Below are positions 1-5,841 of a DNA stretch of 5,841 bases, piece after piece (within the stretch, counting starts at the first letter, position 1; the number at the start of each line of letters is the position of its first letter). The stretch covers positions 1 to 5,841 of the forward strand of contig JANQHA010000632.1 of the NCBI GenBank assembly GCA_028282865.1, written 5' to 3'. Made by a program: the position numbers and the translations under genes. The notes under the pieces were generated by a model that saw nothing but the letters and a program-made list of their open reading frames with translations, was not told the origin of the DNA and did no database searches. The DNA is from Oligoflexales bacterium (GTDB lineage Bacteria; Bdellovibrionota_B; Oligoflexia; Oligoflexales; CACXFL01).

Positions 1-63
1 TTGATCTACCGACGTTGCGCCAACAACAGCAGATTCATCGGTGCTTTGTGTAACTTCTTCCAT
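1..63 (-). CDS. N-terminal fragment of an unidentified protein, cut by the left edge
   Basis: An ATG at 63-61 on the minus strand opens a frame that runs 21 codons to the window edge without a stop. It begins MEEVTQSTDES and is acidic and rich in Ser, Thr and Val, with no signal peptide in the visible part. The start is supported by a strong ribosome binding site directly upstream (64-72) and by a plausible promoter at 102-130. The gene lies 69 bp downstream of the 133-1464 gene on the same strand, so it could be co-transcribed with it as well as using its own promoter. Too little is visible to name a family or function. I am fairly sure it is a real gene start because start codon, ribosome binding site and promoter are all in order. 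Confidence 0.6.
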   Translation of the reverse strand, partial: MEEVTQSTDESAVVGATSVDQ

Positions 64-72
64 GATCACCTC
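64..72 (-). promoter_or_regulatory. Strong ribosome binding site for the left-edge gene
   Basis: The minus strand reads GAGGTGATC immediately before the ATG at 63. This is a nine-base match to the sequence complementary to the 3' end of bacterial 16S rRNA (TAAGGAGGTGATC). The core GAGG sits five bases before the start codon. It fixes the start of the left-edge gene. Confidence 0.6.
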
Positions 73-101
73 GACCGTTAAGATTGCAAGGATATGTTAT
101 T

Positions 102-130
102 AGTATACTCTTGGATGGATTTAATGGAAA
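102..130 (-). promoter_or_regulatory. Candidate sigma70-type promoter for the left-edge gene
   Basis: On the minus strand, TTTCCA (130-125, four of six matches to TTGACA) is separated by 17 bases from TATACT (107-102, five of six matches to TATAAT). Transcription would start near position 95, about 30 bases before the ATG at 63. The -35 box begins only a few bases after the stop codon of the 133-1464 gene. This is seen by eye only and has not been scored against background. Confidence 0.4.
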
Positions 131-132
131 GT

Positions 133-1464
133 CTAAAGCCGACCTAAGTCTGTTTGCCATTTATCTAGATCTTTGTAGCTCTTCAGTTCTTCAGCATTAT
201 AGATGTTATCAAAAAACAATCTAAAGGAGATCCGGTGTTCGCCTTTGTTAAACTTAGTCAAGTCAAAGTAGACTCCTAAGTTCACAGGGCTTTTGCCCAG
301 GGGGCGCGCTTTGTTATTTTTGCGCGAAGCAGATAGCTCTGCGGCCGATAAATTCTCCCGGTACAGGTATGGGATGTTGCCGACTTTTAGCATTTCTTTT
401 GACGGAATCACCTCAAAAAACATCATACGGTCTTTGCCGGTCATCGACAGCCAGTAGCGGTTGTCGATATCTGGTTTTTTGGAAAAAAGGTTAAAAAGCC
501 CTTTATCGCCAATATATTTATTATAGTCTGGGATATTTGTTTCAACATTGTATTCCCCGGGGCGGTCTGTAGTAGCAAAGCCATAATAAAAACCACTGCC
601 GTCGTTCAAGTTTTTCTCGCTTTCAAGCGGGTTGTACATGATTGCTGGTAGGACCACCGAGTTCGAAAACAAGCTGAGCTCGGTATACATGCCAAGCTCA
701 AAGTTGATTTTAAGAAACCGGTAGAAGAACGTGACCCGAACGATGCTGCGAATCGGTCCTACTTTGTATGCCTCAAGGTAGCTCTGGATATCTTTGTGAT
801 GGATTTCAAAGGTCAGAAAGTACTTTAAATCTGCTTTTAGGTAGAAGGTGGAAGTGTCTATTAGCGGTATTTTCTCGATGTTTTTGTCTCTTGAGTACAT
901 ATCGACGCTGTTTACAACCAGGTAGTTCTTTTTATCGAACTTATATAGATAGCGCGAAGTCTTGACGGCTCCATTTTTGTGGTCGAAAACCACGTACTTC
1001 TTCTTCGATAGTGGGGGGGGCTTTCGGAAGTAAACGCCTAAATACACAGCACCTGTTTTTGGTTTTGGGTCCTTAGGATTTTCTTTGAACGTTTGCCTGA
1101 CCTCAAATATAAGATTTGGTCGGTTATTTTGGGGCCACTTTTTAGGAGGGGATATGGCGCCGACGTCATCTCCCATAAAGACTAGCTCATCTTGTAGGTC
1201 GAAGATACCATTGCCATCATTTTTGGTCACCTCTTGGCCTTTATCTAAAACGTAGTCGCCGTATTGGTTGATTTCGTCGATTTGAAATGGAATTGGAGTA
1301 GCCACGCCGTTGTCTGAACGAAACAGCCGGTAGGCTTGGATAGGGTAACGAGATGCTTGACGAACCTTAAAGCCTTGGATTATCACCGGGGCGCTATGAA
1401 TTTTCCCGAGCAAGCTTGAGCTAAAGCCACATGTTACGATCAGTAAGACTATGCGCATTAACAT
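133..1464 (-). CDS. Exported protein of unknown family with an EF-hand-like loop
   Basis: I do not recognise a named family. The 443-residue product begins with a basic, then strongly hydrophobic stretch (IVLLIVTCGF, residues 5-14) typical of a Sec signal peptide; the cleavage site is unclear (perhaps around residues 17-25) and there is no good lipobox. Residues 57-66 (PIPFQIDEIN) precede an acidic Gly-rich loop at 82-93 (NDGNGIFDLQDE) resembling calcium-binding EF-hand or dockerin loops, though the usual first Asp is replaced by Lys81. The rest is rich in aromatic and beta-prone segments, suggesting a beta-rich periplasmic, surface or secreted protein. The start may be Met1 (1464) or Met3 (1458); neither has a strong ribosome binding site. 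It lies 121 bp after purH but behind that gene's terminator, so it probably has its own promoter, which I could not place. An 8-C tract occurs in the coding strand (1020-1013). Confidence 0.85.
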   Translation of the reverse strand: MLMRIVLLIVTCGFSSSLLGKIHSAPVIIQGFKVRQASRYPIQAYRLFRSDNGVATPIPFQIDEINQYGDYVLDKGQEVTKNDGNGIFDLQDELVFMGDDVGAISPPKKWPQNNRPNLIFEVRQTFKENPKDPKPKTGAVYLGVYFRKPPPLSKKKYVVFDHKNGAVKTSRYLYKFDKKNYLVVNSVDMYSRDKNIEKIPLIDTSTFYLKADLKYFLTFEIHHKDIQSYLEAYKVGPIRSIVRVTFFYRFLKINFELGMYTELSLFSNSVVLPAIMYNPLESEKNLNDGSGFYYGFATTDRPGEYNVETNIPDYNKYIGDKGLFNLFSKKPDIDNRYWLSMTGKDRMMFFEVIPSKEMLKVGNIPYLYRENLSAAELSASRKNNKARPLGKSPVNLGVYFDLTKFNKGEHRISFRLFFDNIYNAEELKSYKDLDKWQTDLGRL

Positions 1465-1548
1465 AACTAAAGGTTCTCGAATATCTAAATACCTACCAAT
1501 GTTACAGAATACCTGAAGATTACAAAGATTCCTACGGGTGATCTGCTC

Positions 1549-1577
1549 AAAAAAATCACAGGCACGTGAGGCCTGGT
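1549..1577 (-). terminator. Rho-independent terminator of purH
   Basis: On the minus strand, starting 8 bases after the purH stop codon, the arms CAGGC (1575-1571) and GCCTG (1563-1559) enclose a 7-base loop. Two further pairs extend the stem if one C is bulged (out to 1577 and 1557). The stem is followed two bases later by a run of seven T (1555-1549). Hairpin, T-run and position right behind the stop are all as expected for intrinsic termination. Confidence 0.75.
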
Positions 1578-1585
1578 GTGTCGGG

Positions 1586-3160
1586 TCAATGTCGAAAGTG
1601 CCTATGGCCGGTAAATGCCATCGCTATGCCGTGTTCGTCACATGCGCTAACAGACTCCTCATCTCGTACCGAGCCACCAGGTTGAATAATGGCCCCGACC
1701 CCATGCCTGGCAGCAATATCCACGCAATCTCTGAAAGGGAAGAATGCATCCGAAGCCATAACAGTTCCTTTTAGAATCTTACCCTCACCCACAGCTTTTT
1801 CAGCCGAGTAAGTGGCGGCATCGATGCGACTGACCTGACCGGCGCCAATTGCAATAGTTTGGAGGTCTTTCGCATAAACGATTGCATTAGACTTCACATG
1901 CTTGCAAATTTTCCAGGCAAACCTCAGATCATTTTGCTGCGGCTCATTGGCTTCAGTTTTAGTGGGGAAACTCCACTGTCTCGGATCGGAAGTATCTAAG
2001 AAATCAGTTTGTTGTAACAACAAACCACCGTTAATAGATCTGATATTGAGGCTATTTCCTGAGCCTACTGGTGACCCTTTGACTACCACCACCCGAAGGT
2101 TTTTCTTCTTTGAAAAGATTTCTAAAGCCTCAGGGGTGACTTCTGGAGCTGCGATGCATTCTATAAAGTGTTTTGAGATTTCCTGGGCGGTGTCTGCGTC
2201 GATAGGCGTATTGGTCGCAATAATACCACCAAATGCAGATTTGGGGTCGCAGGCTAGTGCTCGCTGATAGATTTCTACTAATGGCTGATCTTTGCTAGCG
2301 GCGACTCCGCAAGGGTTTGTGTGCTTTATGATTGCTACAGTGCGGTATTCGTCTAAGTCTGCGACTAGGTTGATAGCGGCGTCGAGGTCTAAGTAGTTGT
2401 TGTAGCTCAATGCTTTGCCGTTAAGTATTTTAGCAGCTGGTAGGCCTAGGGCTTCGCCAGTTTGCGTATAAAGAGCCGCCTGTTGGTGGGGGTTTTCGCC
2501 GTAGCGTAGATTATATTGACGCTGCAATGGGAGCGTCATCTGATCCCCAAGAATTTCACCATGGCTGTCTGTAAGGTTTTCTGCGAAGTACCCTGCGATA
2601 GCTTGATCGTACTCAGAGATGGCCCTAAAGGTCTTAGATGCTAACTCGATTTTTGTGTTTATAGAAAGCTCCCCAGAAGACCTCAGCTGATCGACAATAT
2701 TTGGATAGTCATCGGGGTCGATTACAGGAGTGCAGTTTTTGTAGTTCTTGGCAGCCCCCCGTAACATAGTCGGACCACCTATATCGACGTACTCGATGGC
2801 TTCTGATAGCTCTAACTTTTTACTCAGGGCGTGTTGGGCAAACTGATATAAATTCACGACAACTAATTGAATCTGGTGGATCCCCAGCTCCAAAGCCTGA
2901 GAAAGGTGAGACTGATTGCTCCGATCCATCAAAATGCCACCATGGATTTTTGGGTGCAAAGTTTTGACTCTGCCATCCATAATTTCAGGGCTATTGGTAA
3001 AATCCGAAACCTTCGTAACCGGCACCCCTGCCTCTGCTAAAAGTTTTGCAGTGCCACCAGTTGACAAAATCCCATAGCCAAGCTCATGTAATTGCAAAGC
3101 AAAGTGTGCTACTCCTGTCTTGTCGGTAACTGATATCAGAGCATATCGTTTATCGCTCAT
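1586..3160 (-). CDS. purH: Bifunctional AICAR formyltransferase / IMP cyclohydrolase PurH
   Basis: A cytosolic enzyme of de novo purine synthesis. Its C-terminal domain transfers a formyl group from 10-formyl-THF to AICAR, and its N-terminal domain closes FAICAR to IMP. From the start chosen here it has 524 residues, normal full length. The N-terminal MGS-like cyclohydrolase domain shows STGGTAKL (33-40), [13 protein letters not shown] (63-75) and [13 protein letters not shown] (127-139). The transformylase domain shows [13 protein letters not shown] (219-231), the KHTNPCG motif with the catalytic Lys-His pair (279-280), SAFGGIIA (308-315), [10 protein letters not shown] (423-432), [10 protein letters not shown] (469-478), [11 protein letters not shown] (492-502) and the typical ending RHFRH. 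An ATG four codons upstream (3172) is possible, but it overlaps the GAGGA ribosome binding site serving the ATG at 3160. No other purine gene is adjacent; the gene ends in its own terminator and appears monocistronic. No key residue is missing. Confidence 0.98.
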   Translation of the reverse strand: MSDKRYALISVTDKTGVAHFALQLHELGYGILSTGGTAKLLAEAGVPVTKVSDFTNSPEIMDGRVKTLHPKIHGGILMDRSNQSHLSQALELGIHQIQLVVVNLYQFAQHALSKKLELSEAIEYVDIGGPTMLRGAAKNYKNCTPVIDPDDYPNIVDQLRSSGELSINTKIELASKTFRAISEYDQAIAGYFAENLTDSHGEILGDQMTLPLQRQYNLRYGENPHQQAALYTQTGEALGLPAAKILNGKALSYNNYLDLDAAINLVADLDEYRTVAIIKHTNPCGVAASKDQPLVEIYQRALACDPKSAFGGIIATNTPIDADTAQEISKHFIECIAAPEVTPEALEIFSKKKNLRVVVVKGSPVGSGNSLNIRSINGGLLLQQTDFLDTSDPRQWSFPTKTEANEPQQNDLRFAWKICKHVKSNAIVYAKDLQTIAIGAGQVSRIDAATYSAEKAVGEGKILKGTVMASDAFFPFRDCVDIAARHGVGAIIQPGGSVRDEESVSACDEHGIAMAFTGHRHFRH

Positions 3161-3165
3161 AATAG

Positions 3166-3170
3166 TCCTC
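3166..3170 (-). promoter_or_regulatory. Ribosome binding site that decides the purH start
   Basis: The minus strand reads GAGGA five bases before the ATG at 3160. The alternative upstream ATG (3172-3170) shares a base with this site and has only a weak GAG before it. The downstream start is therefore preferred, giving a protein beginning [11 protein letters not shown], which fits the usual short PurH N-terminus. Confidence 0.6.
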
Positions 3171-3350
3171 ATCTCAACTTGGCGATATGTTTAACACGGT
3201 GTAGCCTGCTAGTAAAGATTTGTTGGCGTAGAGTGGAGGAGTGCGGCTTTAAGTATGGGCCCCGTTAGGCCAGCAATGTTAGAAATATTCTGTGAAGTTC
3301 GCTCCAAATCTCTGCATACACGGCAACTAGCAGTGGACGGTTCATAAAGG

Positions 3351-3356
3351 TATAAT
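3351..3356 (+). promoter_or_regulatory. Consensus -10 box for the HExxH gene
   Basis: TATAAT is a perfect -10 hexamer, 35 bases before the ATG at 3391, which would give a leader of about 28 bases. No good -35 hexamer lies 16-18 bases upstream and there is no extended TGn motif. If it is a real promoter it may be weak or depend on an activator. Confidence 0.45.
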
Positions 3357-3380
3357 AGGTTATCTGATCTTATTTATATA

Positions 3381-3386
3381 AAGGAG
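3381..3386 (+). promoter_or_regulatory. Ribosome binding site of the HExxH gene
   Basis: AAGGAG ends four bases before the ATG at 3391. It is a near-perfect Shine-Dalgarno core and supports that start, which also places the hydrophobic signal sequence right at the N-terminus. Confidence 0.65.
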
Positions 3387-3390
3387 CAAA

Positions 3391-4269
3391 ATGACTTTTG
3401 CTGCCAAGCTATTTGCCGCAATCATGACGTTTTACCTATTAATTTCTGACTTTTTGTATGCAAGCCAGTGCTTATGGCTCTCAAAGGAAATTGATAACTA
3501 CTTAGTTTTCGGTGTCGGTCAAGCAGAGCTGATTGGACCTATGCGTAAGGCGTTTGTTGACGCAGGCTATGATCACGAGTGGATTATTAAGACCATGTGG
3601 CAGATCAAGAAGCAAGGCGTTCGGATTGTCGACGTCTACGATCCGCAGCTGGAGAGTTTGTTAAGAGACCGTGGCTATGATGATCGAAGCTTTGAATATA
3701 TTGAAAGCTTCAGAGACCAAATGATCGCTCTTATGGTGCAGGATAATGACACGATGAATAATATCATTATTTTAATTAACTCGAAAAATATCGAAGAGAT
3801 TAAATTAAGGGGTGCTGACATTCCGGTGGGGTTTGTTCAGGCTTTTGTTCACGAAAGCACGCACGCGCGCATGGCTTTTATTCGGCGGCGGTTTCGAAAT
3901 GACTCAACTAAGTTTTTTTATCATGCTGGTAGGTCGCCCTGGCAGATTGTTGAGGAGATCGTCGCATACACATTCCAGGAACGCCGGTTTACCAATAGAC
4001 GTTTAATGCTACTTAGAAGTTTGAGGAAAGATAAAGCATATGCCAAGCATTTTGAAAGAGGGTTGGATGACTTTTTAACAGCAATGTACCTTATGGAACG
4101 AAAGTATAAGACCCCATATTTAGCTGTACCCATTCATAAGTTTCTAAGGTTTGTTTCACAGCTTAAAAACGAAGAGGTCGTAAAGTTTAGGAGTGAAACA
4201 GATAAGCTAGGTTGGGAGAACTTTTATCAGCGGTCTAAAAGTCAAATAGAGGGGGATTCCGTACCTTAG
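3391..4269 (+). CDS. Putative exported zinc metallopeptidase-like protein (HExxH)
   Basis: I cannot assign a named family. The 292-residue product starts with a hydrophobic signal sequence (about residues 5-24, with a likely signal peptidase I site after YAS at 23-25), so it should act in the periplasm or outside. After a beta-prone stretch (NNIIILIN, 123-130) comes FVHESTHARM (152-161), an HExxH zinc-binding motif with His154, Glu155 and His158. Thirty residues on, VEEIVAY (187-193) offers Glu188 or Glu189 as a third zinc ligand, the pattern of gluzincin-type metallopeptidases. The C-terminal third is helical and basic. The motif is seen directly; peptidase activity is inferred, because HExxH alone can occur by chance. 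The start is supported by an AAGGAG site and a TATAAT box. The gene converges on the 4266-4841 gene, its stop codon overlapping that gene's stop. Confidence 0.85.
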   Translation: MTFAAKLFAAIMTFYLLISDFLYASQCLWLSKEIDNYLVFGVGQAELIGPMRKAFVDAGYDHEWIIKTMWQIKKQGVRIVDVYDPQLESLLRDRGYDDRSFEYIESFRDQMIALMVQDNDTMNNIIILINSKNIEEIKLRGADIPVGFVQAFVHESTHARMAFIRRRFRNDSTKFFYHAGRSPWQIVEEIVAYTFQERRFTNRRLMLLRSLRKDKAYAKHFERGLDDFLTAMYLMERKYKTPYLAVPIHKFLRFVSQLKNEEVVKFRSETDKLGWENFYQRSKSQIEGDSVP

Positions 4270-4841
4270 TGCGTAAATGTTTCAAATGTTTTTGCACAGG
4301 TGTTTGTGAGCTGCCTTATAAGGAAATCTTCAACTGACGTTTCATTGGCAAGTTTTTTTTCCTGTTGGTTGCTATATATGGCGGCTATTTCTTCGAGAGC
4401 TTTTACTGCCGTGGGAGCTTCTGGTGCCTGCAAAGCCAGCTTTATTATTGTGACCCAGCGAACCCGCCAGGACGATTCGTCAAGACCTGCTAACTTGATT
4501 GCGGTGGAGTACAGCCGGTCTTCATGAGTTGGTCCCAGCAATGAGTCCTTAAAGCCAAAGTGATTCATAACAAGGCCTGTTGCAGTAGTGCGAAGTTTCT
4601 CAAACCTATTCTGAGGCGATACTTCGTCTAATAAGAAATTGTAGATATCAATACGTAGCAACTGTGAGGAGGGAGGATCCTCTAAATAGCTCGATAAATC
4701 AGTTAAGAACTCAAGACGGTCTTCCTCAGAAAGTTCCTCGTACGTGTCAATCTTATTTCTTACTTCGGATATCGTCATAGCTGAGCAGGGAGCAGCTAGT
4801 AAAAGTGCAGTTAAAAAAAATAGCATTATCTTTATATACAT
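4266..4841 (-). CDS. Small exported helical protein of unknown function
   Basis: I do not recognise a family. The 191-residue product opens with a clear signal sequence (MYIKIMLFFLTALLLAAPCSA), with likely signal peptidase I cleavage after CSA at residue 21. A Cys at 19 is preceded by Pro, so it is a poor lipobox. The mature part is acidic at its start (TYEELSEEDRLEF) and appears almost entirely alpha-helical. Segments such as WRVRWVTIIKLALQAPEAPTA, running into ALEEIAAIY, resemble HEAT- or TPR-like helical hairpins, but no repeat is clear enough to claim. The start is supported by GGAGG four bases upstream. The gene converges with the HExxH gene and shares bases 4266-4269 with it, and it is divergent from the subtilase gene. 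It has 8-base homopolymers at 4813-4820 (signal-peptide codons) and 4353-4360 (near the end). Confidence 0.8.
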   Translation of the reverse strand: MYIKIMLFFLTALLLAAPCSAMTISEVRNKIDTYEELSEEDRLEFLTDLSSYLEDPPSSQLLRIDIYNFLLDEVSPQNRFEKLRTTATGLVMNHFGFKDSLLGPTHEDRLYSTAIKLAGLDESSWRVRWVTIIKLALQAPEAPTAVKALEEIAAIYSNQQEKKLANETSVEDFLIRQLTNTCAKTFETFTH

Positions 4842-4845
4842 ACCC

Positions 4846-4850
4846 CCTCC
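4846..4850 (-). promoter_or_regulatory. Ribosome binding site of the small exported protein
   Basis: The minus strand reads GGAGG four bases before the ATG at 4841, followed by more G (GGAGGGGGT). It is a strong Shine-Dalgarno match and favours Met1 over the internal Met6. Confidence 0.6.
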
Positions 4851-5060
4851 AAATTAATGATGAGTGTTCAATTGCGCTAATTACCTTAAAATAGAGCCCA
4901 GGTATATAAAAAAGTAACTTCTTCGAGATGAAATTTAATATAGTAATCACTAACCATAACCAAAGATATTGAAATTATTAATGAAAACCAATTTCTTATA
5001 AATAGTTTTGGAAATTCGGCTCTGTATGGTAAAGCTGCCAGTCTGGAAACAAGTTTTTAT

Positions 5061-5066
5061 AAGGAA
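5061..5066 (+). promoter_or_regulatory. Ribosome binding site of the subtilase lipoprotein gene
   Basis: AAGGAA lies eight bases before the ATG at 5075, normal spacing. It supports this start over the internal ATG at 5087, which would shorten the signal sequence and lose its basic N-terminus. Confidence 0.55.
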
Positions 5067-5074
5067 AATCACCT

Positions 5075-5841
5075 ATGAAAATCGTAATGAGTTTATTCTT
5101 GGGGCTTTTGGTTTTTACAGCTAGCTGCGATATTGAAAAGGAAGATCGCAGAAAGAAAGTCGATATAAATATTCCTAATATCGATAAACAAGAGCTTACA
5201 GACATAGAAAAAGTAAATCTTAAAAAGAAGGACCCTAAATTAGGCCTTACAGAATCTGCCGATGTGTCTGAGGAAGTCTCTGCTAAGATCGCTGCAGAGT
5301 ATCTCGATCGTTATCCAGAGCTTACCGTTTCGTTGGCGGTGAAAAATATTTATAAGACGATCAAGCTAATAGAAGGTGCTGGCGGATCTATTGTTTATAA
5401 TCCAAACCTTGGCAATGGCGGCACCATTCCTTTTTTAGTAGTTAATATACCTCCTCGGAAATTAATTGATAAAAAATTTATTAAATCTCTTGATTTAAAA
5501 GCGATTTCAGTAGATCTGCCTGGCGGCAGCCGCATCAGGCCGATGTCTGACGATCTACCTAATTTGAACGATTCGCAGCTTTATATACCGATAGAAGACA
5601 TTAAAGTAGACAAGCTGAGAGAGCAAGCACCTGGCAAAGGGTTAGGTGAGGGAGTTAGAATAGCCGTAATTGATACCGGAGTCGATGCGAGTCATCCGGC
5701 GTTCGGTGATCGGGTGGTTTTTTGGAGTGATGAAACCCAAGAGGGTCGAATTCCTATGCGCAACCACGGAGTGAAATTAATTACTAGCTCTGAGGATAAT
5801 GAGGTGCATGCTGCTGTGCAGCCGGTCGTTTCCTTTGACAA
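5075..5841 (+). CDS. Putative subtilisin-family (S8) lipoprotein protease, cut by the right edge
   Basis: The first 255 codons are visible and the frame stays open to the edge. Residues 1-18 form a lipoprotein-type signal (SLFLGLLVFTASC) with a probable lipidated Cys18. The lipobox TASC is slightly atypical, with Thr where Leu is usual; Asp19 follows, which in E. coli favours inner-membrane retention. A charged linker leads to a possible I9-like propeptide: helix 86-101 (LAVKNIYKTIKLIEGA), GGSIVY (103-108), PFLVVNIPPRKLID (119-132) and LKAISVDLPG (141-150). Then GVRIAVIDTGVDASHPAF (193-210) is the subtilase Asp motif with catalytic Asp200. The segment VVFWSDETQEGRI after it suggests an insertion before the His motif. 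The His and Ser motifs lie beyond the window, so activity cannot be confirmed. The likely role is envelope-anchored serine proteolysis. The gene is divergent from the 4266-4841 gene. Confidence 0.88.
   Translation, partial: MKIVMSLFLGLLVFTASCDIEKEDRRKKVDINIPNIDKQELTDIEKVNLKKKDPKLGLTESADVSEEVSAKIAAEYLDRYPELTVSLAVKNIYKTIKLIEGAGGSIVYNPNLGNGGTIPFLVVNIPPRKLIDKKFIKSLDLKAISVDLPGGSRIRPMSDDLPNLNDSQLYIPIEDIKVDKLREQAPGKGLGEGVRIAVIDTGVDASHPAFGDRVVFWSDETQEGRIPMRNHGVKLITSSEDNEVHAAVQPVVSFD

Larger units (their letters stand above)
3171..3390. other. Divergent intergenic region between purH and the HExxH gene
   Basis: Both flanking genes read outward, so this stretch must hold the promoters for both. For the plus-strand gene a consensus -10 box is visible. 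For purH I found no convincing -35/-10 pair: TTTACT with TAAACA at 17-base spacing on the minus strand is the best I see and it is weak. No PurR-like operator or purine riboswitch could be recognised by eye, and no open frame of note is present. A GGGCCC palindrome and a short bulged GC hairpin occur near 3258-3271 without a T-run, so it is not a terminator. Confidence 0.6.
4842..5074. other. AT-rich divergent intergenic region
   Basis: This 233-bp stretch separates two genes that read outward and must hold both promoters. It is clearly richer in A and T than the surrounding genes. Several AT-rich -10-like hexamers occur: TATAAA at 4997-5002 on the plus strand, about 72 bases before the subtilase ATG, and TATATT on the minus strand near 4938. 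None has a good -35 partner at normal spacing, so I do not choose a promoter. I see no convincing hairpin, operator or small gene; an open frame antisense to the subtilase start (4996-5205, minus) has no ribosome binding site and looks like chance. Confidence 0.5.

Noticed and set aside
1538..1774. 78-codon open frame on the plus strand across the purH 3' end and terminator
   Set aside because: It overlaps the terminator hairpin and the purH coding end on the opposite strand; it is a shadow frame without a start signal.
1902..2267. 121-codon open frame on the plus strand, antisense to purH
   Set aside because: It lies wholly inside the well-conserved purH gene on the other strand, has no ribosome binding site I can see, and its translation is Cys- and Ser-rich with no recognisable pattern.
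3194..3333. 8-bp inverted repeat CTGCTAGT / ACTAGCAG (3206-3213 and 3326-3333) and ACACGG repeated at 3194 and 3318 in the purH upstream region
   Set aside because: The copies are about 112 bp apart, and matches of this length are expected by chance in a region of this size; nothing else supports an operator.
4269..4297. Possible hairpin GTGC...GCAC just after the HExxH gene stop as its terminator
   Set aside because: Only four firm base pairs, a large loop and no T-run after the stem; it is also inside the coding region of the opposing gene.
4753..4950. 65-codon minus-strand frame overlapping the start of the small exported protein gene
   Set aside because: It is in a different frame from the better-supported gene with GGAGG and a signal peptide, and lacks its own ribosome binding site.
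4969..5002. TTGAAA (4969-4974) and TATAAA (4997-5002) as a promoter for the subtilase gene
   Set aside because: The spacing is 22 bases, well outside the normal 16-18, so the pair is not credible as a sigma70 promoter.

Overview
The window looks like chromosomal DNA of a Gram-negative bacterium with moderate GC content. It carries one housekeeping enzyme (PurH) surrounded by genes for exported proteins that I cannot name, including a putative lipoprotein protease. Genes have purine-rich Shine-Dalgarno sites and sigma70-like -10 boxes. The mix of a conserved purine gene, orphan secreted proteins and a lipoprotein subtilase would suit a predatory or free-living delta/Bdellovibrionota (Oligoflexia-like) bacterium. 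That placement is a low-confidence guess: no rRNA, tRNA or lineage marker is present. I see no mobile element, CRISPR array or RNA gene.

Layout. On the minus strand from the left edge are the first 21 codons of a gene that leaves the window (1-63), an exported protein of unknown family (133-1464) and purH (about 1586-3160). PurH is followed directly by a hairpin/T-run terminator at 1549-1577, so it seems to be transcribed separately from the gene after it. A 230-bp divergent intergenic region then leads to a plus-strand gene for an exported protein with an HExxH metallopeptidase motif (3391-4269). This gene converges on, and overlaps by 4 bp, a minus-strand gene for a small exported helical protein (4266-4841). 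After an AT-rich divergent region of 233 bp, a plus-strand gene (5075 to the right edge) begins a putative lipoprotein of the subtilisin (S8) family. It is cut off after the catalytic Asp motif and before the His and Ser motifs.

How the genes work together. PurH performs the last two steps of IMP synthesis and has no visible functional link to its neighbours. The four other substantial genes all encode proteins with N-terminal export signals, two of them apparent proteases. They are not arranged as one operon (strands alternate), so any joint role in the cell envelope or in extracellular degradation is inference. I found no clear sign of a new multi-gene system. The least explained items are the HExxH protein, the protein with the EF-hand-like loop, and the subtilase with an unusual segment after its Asp motif.
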